From the NCBI GenBank assembly GCA_005793295.1, contig SXSX01000144.1, positions 1 through 5,458 of the forward strand: a stretch of DNA of 5,458 nucleotides, given 5' to 3'. Positions 1 through 5,458 of the stretch are shown one piece after another. This stretch comes from Burkholderiales bacterium (GTDB taxonomy: Bacteria; Pseudomonadota; Gammaproteobacteria; Burkholderiales; Burkholderiaceae_C). The translations under genes and the position numbers were made by a program. The notes beneath the pieces were generated by a model. That model was not told the DNA's origin and made no database searches. It was given only the letters and a program-made list of their open reading frames with translations. Within the stretch, counting starts at the first letter, position 1. Every line of letters starts with the position of its first letter.

Positions 1-95
1 AACATCCAGAGCATGGCGCCTAAGAGAGCAAACACCAAGACGATGCTTGCAGAAATTCGCAGCCAATCGACTCCGACAGCGGCTGAGGTTCCCAT
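1..95 (-). CDS. fliO: FliO, flagellar export-gate assembly protein (5' fragment, runs off the left edge)
   Basis: Only the first 31 codons lie in the window. They start at the ATG at 95-93 and stay open to the edge. The peptide starts MGTSAAVGVDWLR and continues into a hydrophobic stretch (about residues 14-31, rich in Ile, Val, Leu, Ala) that looks like the single N-terminal membrane span of FliO. FliO is a small inner-membrane protein that helps the FliP/FliQ/FliR core of the flagellar type III export gate to assemble. The call rests mainly on position: the ORF starts 5 bases after the fliN stop, and fliN-fliO is the classic gene order. The fragment is too short for a confident family match on its own. 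No clear Shine-Dalgarno precedes it, so translational coupling to fliN is plausible. fliP, fliQ and fliR would be expected beyond the edge. Confidence 0.75.
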   Translation of the reverse strand, partial: MGTSAAVGVDWLRISASIVLVFALLGAMLWM

Positions 96-100
96 AGTAC

Positions 101-415
101 TTAGAGGTTTTTCATCCGCTCTGATGCGGGGACCACGCGGGACAGTCGAATCCCGTAGCGTTCATTGACCAAGACCACTTCGCCTTGGGCCACCACGGTA
201 TTGTTGATCAACAAATCCAAAGGCTCACCCGCAATCCGGTCAAGTTCTACCACGCTGCCCTGAGACAAGCGCATCAAATCTTTGATTTTGATCATCGCAC
301 GGCCGACCTCAATACTCAGCGTCACGCTGAAGTTCTGAAGCACTTCAGGGTTAATATGATTACTCGGCTCAGCGCTGTGCTCAAGCTCGGGGGTTTCAGT
401 CGTGGTATCGCTCAT
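101..415 (-). CDS. fliN: FliN, flagellar motor switch (C-ring) protein
   Basis: A complete 104-residue protein. After a polar, acidic N-terminal tail (residues 1-22, Glu/Thr/Ser rich) comes a full SpoA/FliMN-C domain at about residues 25-100. It contains the family signature: a Val-Thr-Leu-Ser-Ile-Glu-Val-Gly strand (31-38), LSQGSVVELDR (50-60), the GEPLDLLINN strand (63-72), and VNERYGIRL (83-91). FliN forms the base of the cytoplasmic C-ring with FliM and is a docking site for FliH, which carries the FliI export ATPase. The protein is shorter than the roughly 137-residue enteric FliN; what is missing is the poorly conserved N-terminal extension, and the core is intact. The start is supported by an AGGAAG Shine-Dalgarno just upstream. 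It lies 19 bases after fliM and 5 bases before fliO, so it is surely co-transcribed with both. Confidence 0.95.
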   Translation of the reverse strand: MSDTTTETPELEHSAEPSNHINPEVLQNFSVTLSIEVGRAMIKIKDLMRLSQGSVVELDRIAGEPLDLLINNTVVAQGEVVLVNERYGIRLSRVVPASERMKNL

Positions 416-421
416 GGCGTT

Positions 422-427
422 CTTCCT
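422..427 (-). promoter_or_regulatory. Ribosome binding site of fliN
   Basis: Read on the minus strand the bases are AGGAAG, with the AGGA core ending 8 bases before the fliN ATG at 415. It lies in the 19-base gap after the fliM stop and fixes the fliN start, confirming that the short form of FliN is genuine. Confidence 0.75.
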
Positions 428-434
428 AAAAAAA

Positions 435-1427
435 TTAGTGGTTGCCAGGGGCTACTGCACGTTCGATTTGAACCGCAGTTTGGGCTCCTAGTGTACCGAC
501 ATGTACCTCAAAGGCGGGAATCCCGTTGGGTTGGAGGCTGGCGAACTCGGGTTTTTTGAAATGCAAGATATCGCCCGCTTGCATGCTTTCAACGGTTTTG
601 AGCGTCGTGTGGATCTGACCCAAGATCACGTTGGCTTCTAAGCAAGAGCTGCCCACCGCTTCTTCCAACTCGATATGCCATTGGCGGTCCGAGTCTTCGT
701 TGCCGTCGCCAGACTGCACGCGGCTGCGCAGCAGTTCGCGAACGGGTTTGAGAGATACGTAAGGCTGAACAATATCCACAAAGCCTAAATTGGAGGTTGC
801 CGTCTCGGTTTCGAAACGGCTCAGAATGACCAGGTCGTTTTCATCGGCGATTTGGGCAAACTGGGGATTGATCTCCGAGCTCACAAATTCGCAGTCCAGG
901 GGCATGATGGGCGACCACGCATCTTTAAGCGTTTTGAAGGTCACGTCCAAAATCATATTGATGATGCGCATTTCCATGGGTGTGAACATGCGCCCTGGTG
1001 AGAGTTGGCCTAAGGTGCCTTGGCCAAAGCCGCCAAAAAAACTATCCAGCGAGCTAAAAACAATCGTAGGGTCAATCGCCACGATAGAGTAGCCGCGCAA
1101 AGGGTTCATGCGAACCACGTTGATAGAAAGCGGGGCTTTGAGCCCTTTAACGTAATCGCCAAATTTCAGAATTTGAACTTTGGTGGGGTTGATGCGGGGG
1201 CTGCTGCGCAACATCTCCATTAGGCTTTGGCGAAAAAGCCGGATGAATCGCTCGTTGATCATGTCAATCGAGGTGATGTTCACGCCTAGGCTGCTGTCTT
1301 CGCTGGCGAGGTCGTGTTTTTTTACCCGCGCGGACACGTTGAAGCCAGTGTCAACGGCAATCGAGCCGTCATTGACACCGTCGGCCAAGGCCGAGAGTTC
1401 TTCAGCTGAGAGCAGGTTATCGGCCAT
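435..1427 (-). CDS. fliM: FliM, flagellar motor switch protein
   Basis: A 330-residue protein of normal FliM length. Three parts can be seen. An N-terminal peptide LLSAEELSALADG (5-17) sits where FliM proteins carry the CheY-P-binding motif (LSQxEIDALL type), but here Ile-Asp is replaced by Leu-Ser and the second Leu by Ala. The middle domain (about 40-235) has INERFIRLFRQSL (57-69), a KFGDYVKGL segment (88-96), the GGxG motif in FFGGFGQG (130-137), FTPMEMRIINMIL (148-160) and SSEINPQFA (183-191), all typical of FliM. The C-terminal SpoA domain (about 250-322) has GDILHFKKPE (285-294) and NGIPAFEVHVG (301-311) and would pair with FliN. FliM links CheY-P binding to FliG and sets rotation direction. 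It lies 37 bases after fliL. The ATG at 1427 is preceded by a pyrimidine-rich stretch without a Shine-Dalgarno, so initiation may be weak or coupled, but the N-terminus aligns with the family, so the start is likely right. Confidence 0.95.
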   Translation of the reverse strand: MADNLLSAEELSALADGVNDGSIAVDTGFNVSARVKKHDLASEDSSLGVNITSIDMINERFIRLFRQSLMEMLRSSPRINPTKVQILKFGDYVKGLKAPLSINVVRMNPLRGYSIVAIDPTIVFSSLDSFFGGFGQGTLGQLSPGRMFTPMEMRIINMILDVTFKTLKDAWSPIMPLDCEFVSSEINPQFAQIADENDLVILSRFETETATSNLGFVDIVQPYVSLKPVRELLRSRVQSGDGNEDSDRQWHIELEEAVGSSCLEANVILGQIHTTLKTVESMQAGDILHFKKPEFASLQPNGIPAFEVHVGTLGAQTAVQIERAVAPGNH

Positions 1428-1464
1428 ATTGCGTAGGGGAAAGAGTCAAAGTAAAAAGGTGGAT

Positions 1465-2115
1465 TTATTGGACGATAAAGGAGGTAAACATCACTTCTTC
1501 AACGCCACCGAAATCTTCGTACTTTTCGAGCAAAGTATTCATGGCATCGCGAATTTTCACACCCAAGTCTTTACGAAAGTCGGGTTTGGGTAATTCAGTT
1601 TCCACCGTTTGGCGCATCACGTCCATGACCGCTGAGCGCAGCGCAAACTCGTGCTTCTTGAGGTTTTCGATTACGCGCTCGTCGTAGCGTGTCATGATGG
1701 CAATTTGTACCGACATCACTTTGCGAGAACCCGAAAGATTCACCAAAAACTCACGGTCTAACTGGTGGTAGGTGTAGTCAAAGCGGGGGCTGTCGGGTGA
1801 TTTCTTATTCAGTTTGGGCGGGCCGTTTGGATTTTTCCCATTCTCCTTACCGCCTTCAGCCGGTGCGCCGTGACCGCCTTCGGCTTTTTTCTCGCCGTGA
1901 CCGTCGCCCGCAGGTTTTTCGCCGTGCGCATCGCCCGCAGCAATCATGTCATCCGCAGTGGGCGGGGGCTTGTTGAAAAATCCGGTGATAAACAAGGTGC
2001 CCACCATCGTTCCAGAGACGAGCAAAACGAGCGCCAATACGGCAAGAATAATCTTAACGATCGGTTTTTTAGGCTTAGCTTCGACTTCTTCGGGGGCTGC
2101 TGCTGCATCAGACAT
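1465..2115 (-). CDS. fliL: FliL, basal-body/stator-associated inner-membrane protein
   Basis: A 216-residue single-pass membrane protein. A short cytoplasmic tail with basic residues (1-21, including KPKKP) is followed by one membrane span (about 19-46). A low-complexity periplasmic linker (about 47-112) comes next, with a His-Gly-Glu-Lys repeat and then a Lys/Asn/Pro-rich part. The conserved FliL domain occupies about 113-216: LDREFLVNLSG (119-129), VQIAIMTRYDERV (136-148), a helix with LRSAVMDVMRQ (159-169), and the characteristic ending VMFTSFIVQ. FliL sits around the stator (MotA/MotB) at the basal body and supports torque, most clearly for swarming. The linker makes it longer than the enteric protein of about 155 residues. 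The start has a GAGGT Shine-Dalgarno 5 bases upstream. It lies 50 bases after fliK and 37 before fliM. Confidence 0.95.
   Translation of the reverse strand: MSDAAAAPEEVEAKPKKPIVKIILAVLALVLLVSGTMVGTLFITGFFNKPPPTADDMIAAGDAHGEKPAGDGHGEKKAEGGHGAPAEGGKENGKNPNGPPKLNKKSPDSPRFDYTYHQLDREFLVNLSGSRKVMSVQIAIMTRYDERVIENLKKHEFALRSAVMDVMRQTVETELPKPDFRKDLGVKIRDAMNTLLEKYEDFGGVEEVMFTSFIVQ
1849..1932 (-). repeat. Tandem His-Gly-Glu-Lys repeat in the FliL linker
   Basis: Residues 62-89 of FliL form three imperfect 9-10 residue units: DAHGEKPAG, DGHGEKKAEG and GHGAPAEGG. At DNA level, related cgccgtg-containing segments of about 27-29 bases recur between about 1866 and 1940 on the plus strand, each of the two best copies having a T-run, cgccgtg and tcgcccgcag. 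This suggests the linker grew by short tandem duplication. It lies between the membrane span and the FliL domain, so it should be in the periplasm. Confidence 0.7.
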
Positions 2116-2120
2116 GGTGT

Positions 2121-2126
2121 ACCTCT
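2121..2126 (-). promoter_or_regulatory. Ribosome binding site of fliL
   Basis: On the minus strand the bases read AGAGGT, ending 5 bases before the ATG at 2115. It is the best Shine-Dalgarno in the window and supports the fliL start. Confidence 0.75.
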
Positions 2127-2159
2127 TTCACTTGCTTGAATATCATTCGTTTTTCGGGG

Positions 2160-2175
2160 GCTGGCTCAGGCCAGC
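2160..2175 (-). other. Small hairpin enclosing the fliK stop codon
   Basis: On the minus strand GCTGGC and GCCAGC form a perfect 6-base-pair stem around the 4-base loop CTGA, which contains the fliK TGA stop. No T-run follows (the next bases are CCCCGAAAAACG), so it does not look like an intrinsic terminator. It could modestly affect fliK-fliL read-through, mRNA stability or processing, or be chance. Confidence 0.4.
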
Positions 2176-3584
2176 ACGTTCAATCTTGTAGTTGCGGTCG
2201 ATTCGGCTCGGGCCGGGGCTGCAACGGTTTTCTCTGCCTCAATTTTGCGAATTACTTCTCCCTGCGCATCCTTAGGGTTGCGTCCAGGTGTCGAATTTCC
2301 GCCAGATTTCCGGCTTCCATCCCCATTGACCCATACGGAAGCAACTTCCATGCCGGACTGAAAGAGCGTATCTTTCAATTTGGCTGATCCTTGGGCTAAC
2401 AACTCGCGCGTCACGCTGTTGTCCGCACTAAATAAAGCATTTAAACCACCAGCGTGCATATCTAACTCAATATGAATGTGTCCCAAACTTTCGGGCTGCA
2501 TCCGCATCTCCATTTTCCATTGTCCGCGTTCAATTTGCCCCATTAGCCGTTGTGCGACCGCTTGGCCTAGTTTATCGGCCAATTGTTGGTATTGGGCAGC
2601 ACGTTGTTCGGCCAAGGCTTGGGGATTGGGGGCTTCCCCTTTGAGTGTGGCGCCAGTCGGGGCCGCACCACTGGCAAGCGGCGCGTTACCCACAGGGGTT
2701 TCTGCCGGAGAGTTTGTGGGGGTGTTCATCGTCGCCTCCAAATCCAAACCTTCTGGAACATCGAGTTGCAGGGTTTCCCAAACGGCTCCCTTGGTGCTCT
2801 CGTTGGAATGTAAGGCGCTGGCGGCGACTAAGGCGGACCAGCTGCATTGTTGGTTGTTGCCAGACATTTGCGCCAATCGCTTGGTAATGTCTTGGTCGGC
2901 GGGGCTCAGGGTCAAACGCAACGCGCTTTGCATTGTTTTGTCGGTTGAGCCCATCACGGTGCTCGTAGCGATCGTGGCCACAGCTGAAATGGTCGGCTCC
3001 AGTGGCGTGGCTTGAATCCAAGCTTTGGCCTGAAGCGGCATGAGTTTCTCGCTAGCGCCCATCGCCAGAAAAGCCGAGGCGGTTGTTGCAACGGGGTTTG
3101 ATGGTGTGGCGACGCCAGTCGCAGCTATTTGAAGCGACACGAGCGTGGCACTGGCTTGGGCTGCGGGGTCTGAGACGGAAACGCCCGCAGGTTTCTTAAT
3201 TAGGAGTAGCTCTAGGTCCGCAAGGCGCACGGCACTGGGCTTGATCGCCGTTTCGCTAGCAACGGGGAGGCCAAAAAGTGCCTGAACGGCCGCCTCATCC
3301 AAACCTTGCGAGCGGGCAAAAACGGCCAAGCTGGCCATATCGGGCAGGGGGGCATCGCTGGTAATGATACTTAGGCTGCTGCCCAAAGGCAGGACTTGCA
3401 AACCTAAGGTGTCTAGCGTTGGGGCGGCAATCGCTTGCCGTTGCGCTTTGAACATTTCCCCGGTTAAAACCTCGGCAAAACTACTGCCGCCCGCCGACGT
3501 TTCGGTTGAAACAGCAGCCGGCATCGCCCCGTTTACCGCGGGAGAAGCAGTGGGGGTCGTTAAAAAACTCAAATTCGCGTCCAT
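2166..3584 (-). CDS. fliK: FliK, flagellar hook-length control protein
   Basis: A 472-residue protein from the ATG at 3584. FliK is a secreted molecular ruler: its N-terminal part measures hook length and its C-terminal domain acts on FlhB to switch export from hook to filament substrates. Residues 1-330 are low-complexity, rich in Ala, Thr, Ser and Pro, as is usual for FliK. One more ordered patch lies at about 68-105, with PDMASLAVFARSQGL (81-95) followed by EAAVQALFG. The C-terminal Flg_hook domain is clear at about 333-420: QLADKLGQAVAQRL, WKMEMRMQPESLGHIHIEL (356-374), then LNALFSADNSVTRELL and LKDTLFQSGMEVASVWVNG. A polar tail of about 50 residues follows. In-frame alternatives are an ATG at 3596 and a TTG at 3677. 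I chose 3584 because the peptide then begins MDANLSFL and an AGGA lies 11 bases upstream; the extra upstream residues look like untranslated leader. It is the first gene of the leftward operon. Confidence 0.9.
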   Translation of the reverse strand: MDANLSFLTTPTASPAVNGAMPAAVSTETSAGGSSFAEVLTGEMFKAQRQAIAAPTLDTLGLQVLPLGSSLSIITSDAPLPDMASLAVFARSQGLDEAAVQALFGLPVASETAIKPSAVRLADLELLLIKKPAGVSVSDPAAQASATLVSLQIAATGVATPSNPVATTASAFLAMGASEKLMPLQAKAWIQATPLEPTISAVATIATSTVMGSTDKTMQSALRLTLSPADQDITKRLAQMSGNNQQCSWSALVAASALHSNESTKGAVWETLQLDVPEGLDLEATMNTPTNSPAETPVGNAPLASGAAPTGATLKGEAPNPQALAEQRAAQYQQLADKLGQAVAQRLMGQIERGQWKMEMRMQPESLGHIHIELDMHAGGLNALFSADNSVTRELLAQGSAKLKDTLFQSGMEVASVWVNGDGSRKSGGNSTPGRNPKDAQGEVIRKIEAEKTVAAPARAESTATTRLNVLA

Positions 3585-3635
3585 GGGATAAAGCATCCTA
3601 GAAAGAGCCACGGGTTGCGGCCATGCCCAATGCAA

Positions 3636-3651
3636 TGCAAGAACCGTGACG
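3636..3651 (-). promoter_or_regulatory. Candidate weak sigma-54 promoter for fliK-fliL-fliM-fliN-fliO
   Basis: On the minus strand the bases read CGTCACG-GTTC-TTGCA, compared with the consensus TGGCACG-N4-TTGCW. The -12 half (TTGCA) and the spacing are perfect. The -24 half has the CACG part but GT in place of the conserved GG. A start would fall near 3625, giving a leader of about 41 bases before the fliK ATG at 3584. Position and spacing favour it; the broken GG counts against it. Confidence 0.4.
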
Positions 3652-3712
3652 GGACAGGTTTTGCCGCTTTGCCTCAACCCCCCCGGAATTCAGCCCAACT
3701 GGCAGGTAAGCG

Positions 3713-3728
3713 TGGCATGGAGATTGCT
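3713..3728 (+). promoter_or_regulatory. Sigma-54 (RpoN) promoter of flhA
   Basis: The bases TGGCATG-GAGA-TTGCT match the sigma-54 consensus TGGCACG-N4-TTGCW at all positions but one. The essential GG (3714-3715) and GC (3726-3727) are exactly 10 bases apart. Transcription would begin near 3739, about 63 bases before the flhA ATG. In polar-flagellated proteobacteria such as Pseudomonas and Vibrio, class II/III flagellar genes use sigma-54 with a FleQ/FlrA or FleR/FlrC-type activator; control by such an activator here is inference. Confidence 0.8.
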
Positions 3729-3738
3729 TTCGTGTCTC

Positions 3739-3801
3739 TTTATGCAAGTCCAAATCCATAATTTTTCACTTTAAACCCACGAAATTGGCATAAACCAGAC
3801 C
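3739..3801 (+). other. flhA 5' leader, AT-rich, without a Shine-Dalgarno
   Basis: This is the predicted untranslated leader downstream of the sigma-54 promoter. It is AT-rich and has no AGGA/GGAG within 15 bases of the flhA ATG (the preceding bases are ATAAACCAGACC). A ten-codon ORF runs from ATG 3742 to TAA 3772-3774 in the flhA frame, very close to the predicted transcript start. It may be chance. Confidence 0.4.
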
Positions 3802-5458
3802 ATGAGCACGCTTAGCCTGTCGACGATTCGACAAAACTTATCCAAGTTCAACTTCAATGACCTGAGCATTCCCGCTTTGGTGTTGTTGATCATGGGTATG
3901 TTGGTTATTCCGCTGCACCCCATGCTCTTGGATATTTTGTTTACCTTCAATATCGCCGCGAGTGTGCTGATCATCATGATCGCCATCAAGGTGCGCAAGC
4001 CCCTCGAGTTCTCTTCGTTCCCTTCTGTGTTGTTGTTTGCCACGATGCTGCGCTTGGCGCTCAATGTGGCGTCTGCTCGGGTGATTTTGGTGAGCGGTCA
4101 TGAAGGCCATGACGCCGCAGGAAAAGTAGTCGCGGCCTTTGGTGAGTTTGTCATCGGCGGAAACTACGTGGTTGGCTTTATCATTTTTGCGATTTTGATG
4201 ATCGTGAACTTCTTTGTGGTCACCAAGGGCGCAGGTCGCGTCTCAGAGGTTAACGCGCGATTCACTTTGGATGCGATGCCCGGTAAGCAAATGGCGATTG
4301 ATGCTGATTTGAACGCGGGCGTGATTGACCAAGACACTGCGCGCAAGCGTCGCGCTGAATTGTCCCAAGAATCTGACTTCTTCGGTTCGATGGACGGTGC
4401 GTCTAAGTTTGTAAGCGGCGACGCGATTGCGGCCTTGCTGATTTTGCTGATCAATTTGTTCGGTGGTCTGGCCATTGGCATCGGTCAACACGGTTTGTCC
4501 CTCAGCGAAGCCGGTCGTATTTATACGTTGCTCACGATTGGCGACGGCTTGGTCGCTCAAATTCCTGCCCTGTTGCTCTCCTTGGCCACTGCGATTGTGG
4601 TCACTCGGGTAACAACCTCCGAGTCAATGACCGAGCAGGCTGGAACCCAATTGGGCAACCCTTCGGCTTTGTTTGTCACCTCTTGCATCATGGCGATCTT
4701 GGGCTTGGTCCCAGGCATGCCGCATTTGGTGTTTATTGTTTTGGCAGCTGGCAGTGCAGCGCTGGGCTTTATGCTTTTGCGCCGCGACGCTGCGATTCAA
4801 ACCCCGGAACAAAAAGCCGCTGAAGCCGCAGCGACTGCGAGCGAACAGCCTAAAGAATTGGACTGGGAAGACTTAGACCAAGTCGACCTCGTCGGCTTGG
4901 AAATTGGCTATGGGTTGATTCCCTTAGTTAACGCAGAAACAGGCGGACAGTTGATGACCCGCGTCAAAGGGGTGCGTAAAAAACTTTCTGCCGAGTTAGG
5001 ATTTTTGATTCAGCCAGTGCGTATTCGCGATGCCTTGAACATTGATCCGGACAGCTACCACATTGTTCTTAAAGGCGTGATCCGAGGCCGTGGCAAAGTC
5101 AAAGTCGGTCGTGAAATGGCGATCAACCCGGGCCAAGTCTATGGAACCCTTGAAGGCGCAACGACAACCGAGCCCGCTTTTGGTTTAGAGGCCGTGTGGA
5201 TTGAACCTTCACAACGTGACCACGCCCGCGCCTTGGGCTACACCGTGGTTGACGCGGCGACCGCCGTAGCCACCCATTTGAATAAAGTGTTGCGCGACAA
5301 CGCCTCGGATTTGCTCAGCCACGATGAGGTGCAGCAGCTCTTAGAAAAATTGACCGCCAAATCTCCCAAATTGGTGGAAGATTTGGTTCCTGCTAAGTTG
5401 CCTTTGGGCGTTTTGACGCGCACTTTGCAAAGCCTTTTAAATGACGGCGTCTCGATTC
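3802..5458 (+). CDS. flhA: FlhA, flagellar type III export-gate protein (3' end runs off the window)
   Basis: An open frame of 552 codons with no stop before the edge; FlhA is usually about 690-700 residues, so about 140 are missing. FlhA forms the nonameric export gate in the inner membrane, couples proton flow to secretion, and docks chaperone-substrate complexes through its cytoplasmic ring. The membrane domain (about 22-327) has the family signature LRLALNVASARVIL (83-96), TKGAGRVSEVNARF (141-154), GKQMAIDADLNAG (161-173), SMDGASKFVSGDAIA (196-210) and TLLTIGDGLVAQIPAL (242-257). Charged residues matching Salmonella Arg94, Asp158, Lys203 and Asp208 appear as R93, D157, K202 and D207. An Ala/Glu-rich linker (about 328-361) leads into the cytoplasmic domain. 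There EPAFGLEAVWIE (457-468) and VATHLNKVL (489-497) keep the chaperone-binding dimple residues F460 and T491, with Glu457 for Salmonella Asp456. An in-frame TAA at 3772 and no upstream in-frame ATG after it fix the start. It is transcribed away from fliK. Confidence 0.97.
   Translation, partial: MSTLSLSTIRQNLSKFNFNDLSIPALVLLIMGMLVIPLHPMLLDILFTFNIAASVLIIMIAIKVRKPLEFSSFPSVLLFATMLRLALNVASARVILVSGHEGHDAAGKVVAAFGEFVIGGNYVVGFIIFAILMIVNFFVVTKGAGRVSEVNARFTLDAMPGKQMAIDADLNAGVIDQDTARKRRAELSQESDFFGSMDGASKFVSGDAIAALLILLINLFGGLAIGIGQHGLSLSEAGRIYTLLTIGDGLVAQIPALLLSLATAIVVTRVTTSESMTEQAGTQLGNPSALFVTSCIMAILGLVPGMPHLVFIVLAAGSAALGFMLLRRDAAIQTPEQKAAEAAATASEQPKELDWEDLDQVDLVGLEIGYGLIPLVNAETGGQLMTRVKGVRKKLSAELGFLIQPVRIRDALNIDPDSYHIVLKGVIRGRGKVKVGREMAINPGQVYGTLEGATTTEPAFGLEAVWIEPSQRDHARALGYTVVDAATAVATHLNKVLRDNASDLLSHDEVQQLLEKLTAKSPKLVEDLVPAKLPLGVLTRTLQSLLNDGVSI

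Noticed and set aside
185..559. 124-codon plus-strand ORF across fliN and the end of fliM
   Set aside because: It is antisense to two well-supported genes and crosses their junction, with no recognisable domain.
2476..3015. 179-codon plus-strand ORF antisense to fliK
   Set aside because: It lies wholly inside fliK, has no domain I recognise, is rich in Cys/Trp/Ser as shadow frames often are, and no ribosome binding site supports it. It results from the biased composition of fliK.
3629..3640. CAATGCAATGCA short direct repeat near the candidate fliK promoter
   Set aside because: Two 6-base copies are easily chance, and I know of no regulator site of this form.
3585..3677. 31-residue N-terminal extension of FliK from a TTG start at 3677
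   Set aside because: The extra residues do not resemble a FliK N-terminus, the start codon is poor, and the candidate fliK promoter would begin transcription inside it. The ATG at 3584 is better.
3678..3684. Run of seven C between the two divergent promoters, a possible phase-variable tract
   Set aside because: Seven bases is short for slipped-strand switching, and it sits outside the core of both promoters, so an effect on either is not evident.
3772..3792. TAAA ... GCATAA as a sigma-28 (FliA) promoter before flhA
   Set aside because: The spacing between the two halves is too short and the -10 half matches GCCGATAA poorly.
3771..4560. Minus-strand ORFs antisense to the start of flhA
   Set aside because: They overlap one another and lie opposite the strongly conserved FlhA membrane domain. 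They show no family signature and are mirror frames of flhA.

Overview
The window is a piece of a flagellar biosynthesis cluster from a motile Gram-negative bacterium. It is most likely a beta- or gammaproteobacterium: protein sequences and gene order fit, GC content is moderate, and a good sigma-54 promoter lies upstream of flhA. I cannot name the genus. A segment in the N-terminal half of FliK reminds me of betaproteobacterial (Burkholderiales-type) FliK proteins, but that is from memory only.

Layout. Positions 1-3584 hold a leftward (minus-strand) operon read in the order fliK, fliL, fliM, fliN, fliO. fliO is cut by the left edge after 31 codons. Gaps are short (50, 37, 19 and 5 bases). 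Positions 3585-3801 are a 217-base divergent regulatory region. From 3802 to the right edge is flhA on the plus strand, cut after 552 codons, with roughly the last 140 residues outside the window. No stretch longer than 300 bases lacks a gene, and I see no RNA genes, mobile elements or CRISPR arrays.

How the genes work together. FliK measures hook length and triggers the switch of export specificity. FliL is an inner-membrane protein at the basal body and stator. FliM and FliN form the C-ring switch that receives the chemotaxis signal and sets rotation direction. FliO helps assemble the export-gate core (FliP/FliQ/FliR), and FlhA is the export-gate protein that couples proton flow to secretion. 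The window therefore joins C-ring, export-gate and hook-length functions, with flhA and the fliK operon facing away from a shared control region.

This is an ordinary flagellar locus, and I find no convincing undescribed system. Points worth a second look: the sigma-54 promoter for flhA and a weaker opposite candidate for fliK; a His-Gly-Glu-Lys tandem repeat in the FliL linker; a divergent CheY-binding peptide in FliM; a short FliN; a hairpin whose loop holds the fliK stop codon; and missing Shine-Dalgarno sequences before fliM and flhA.
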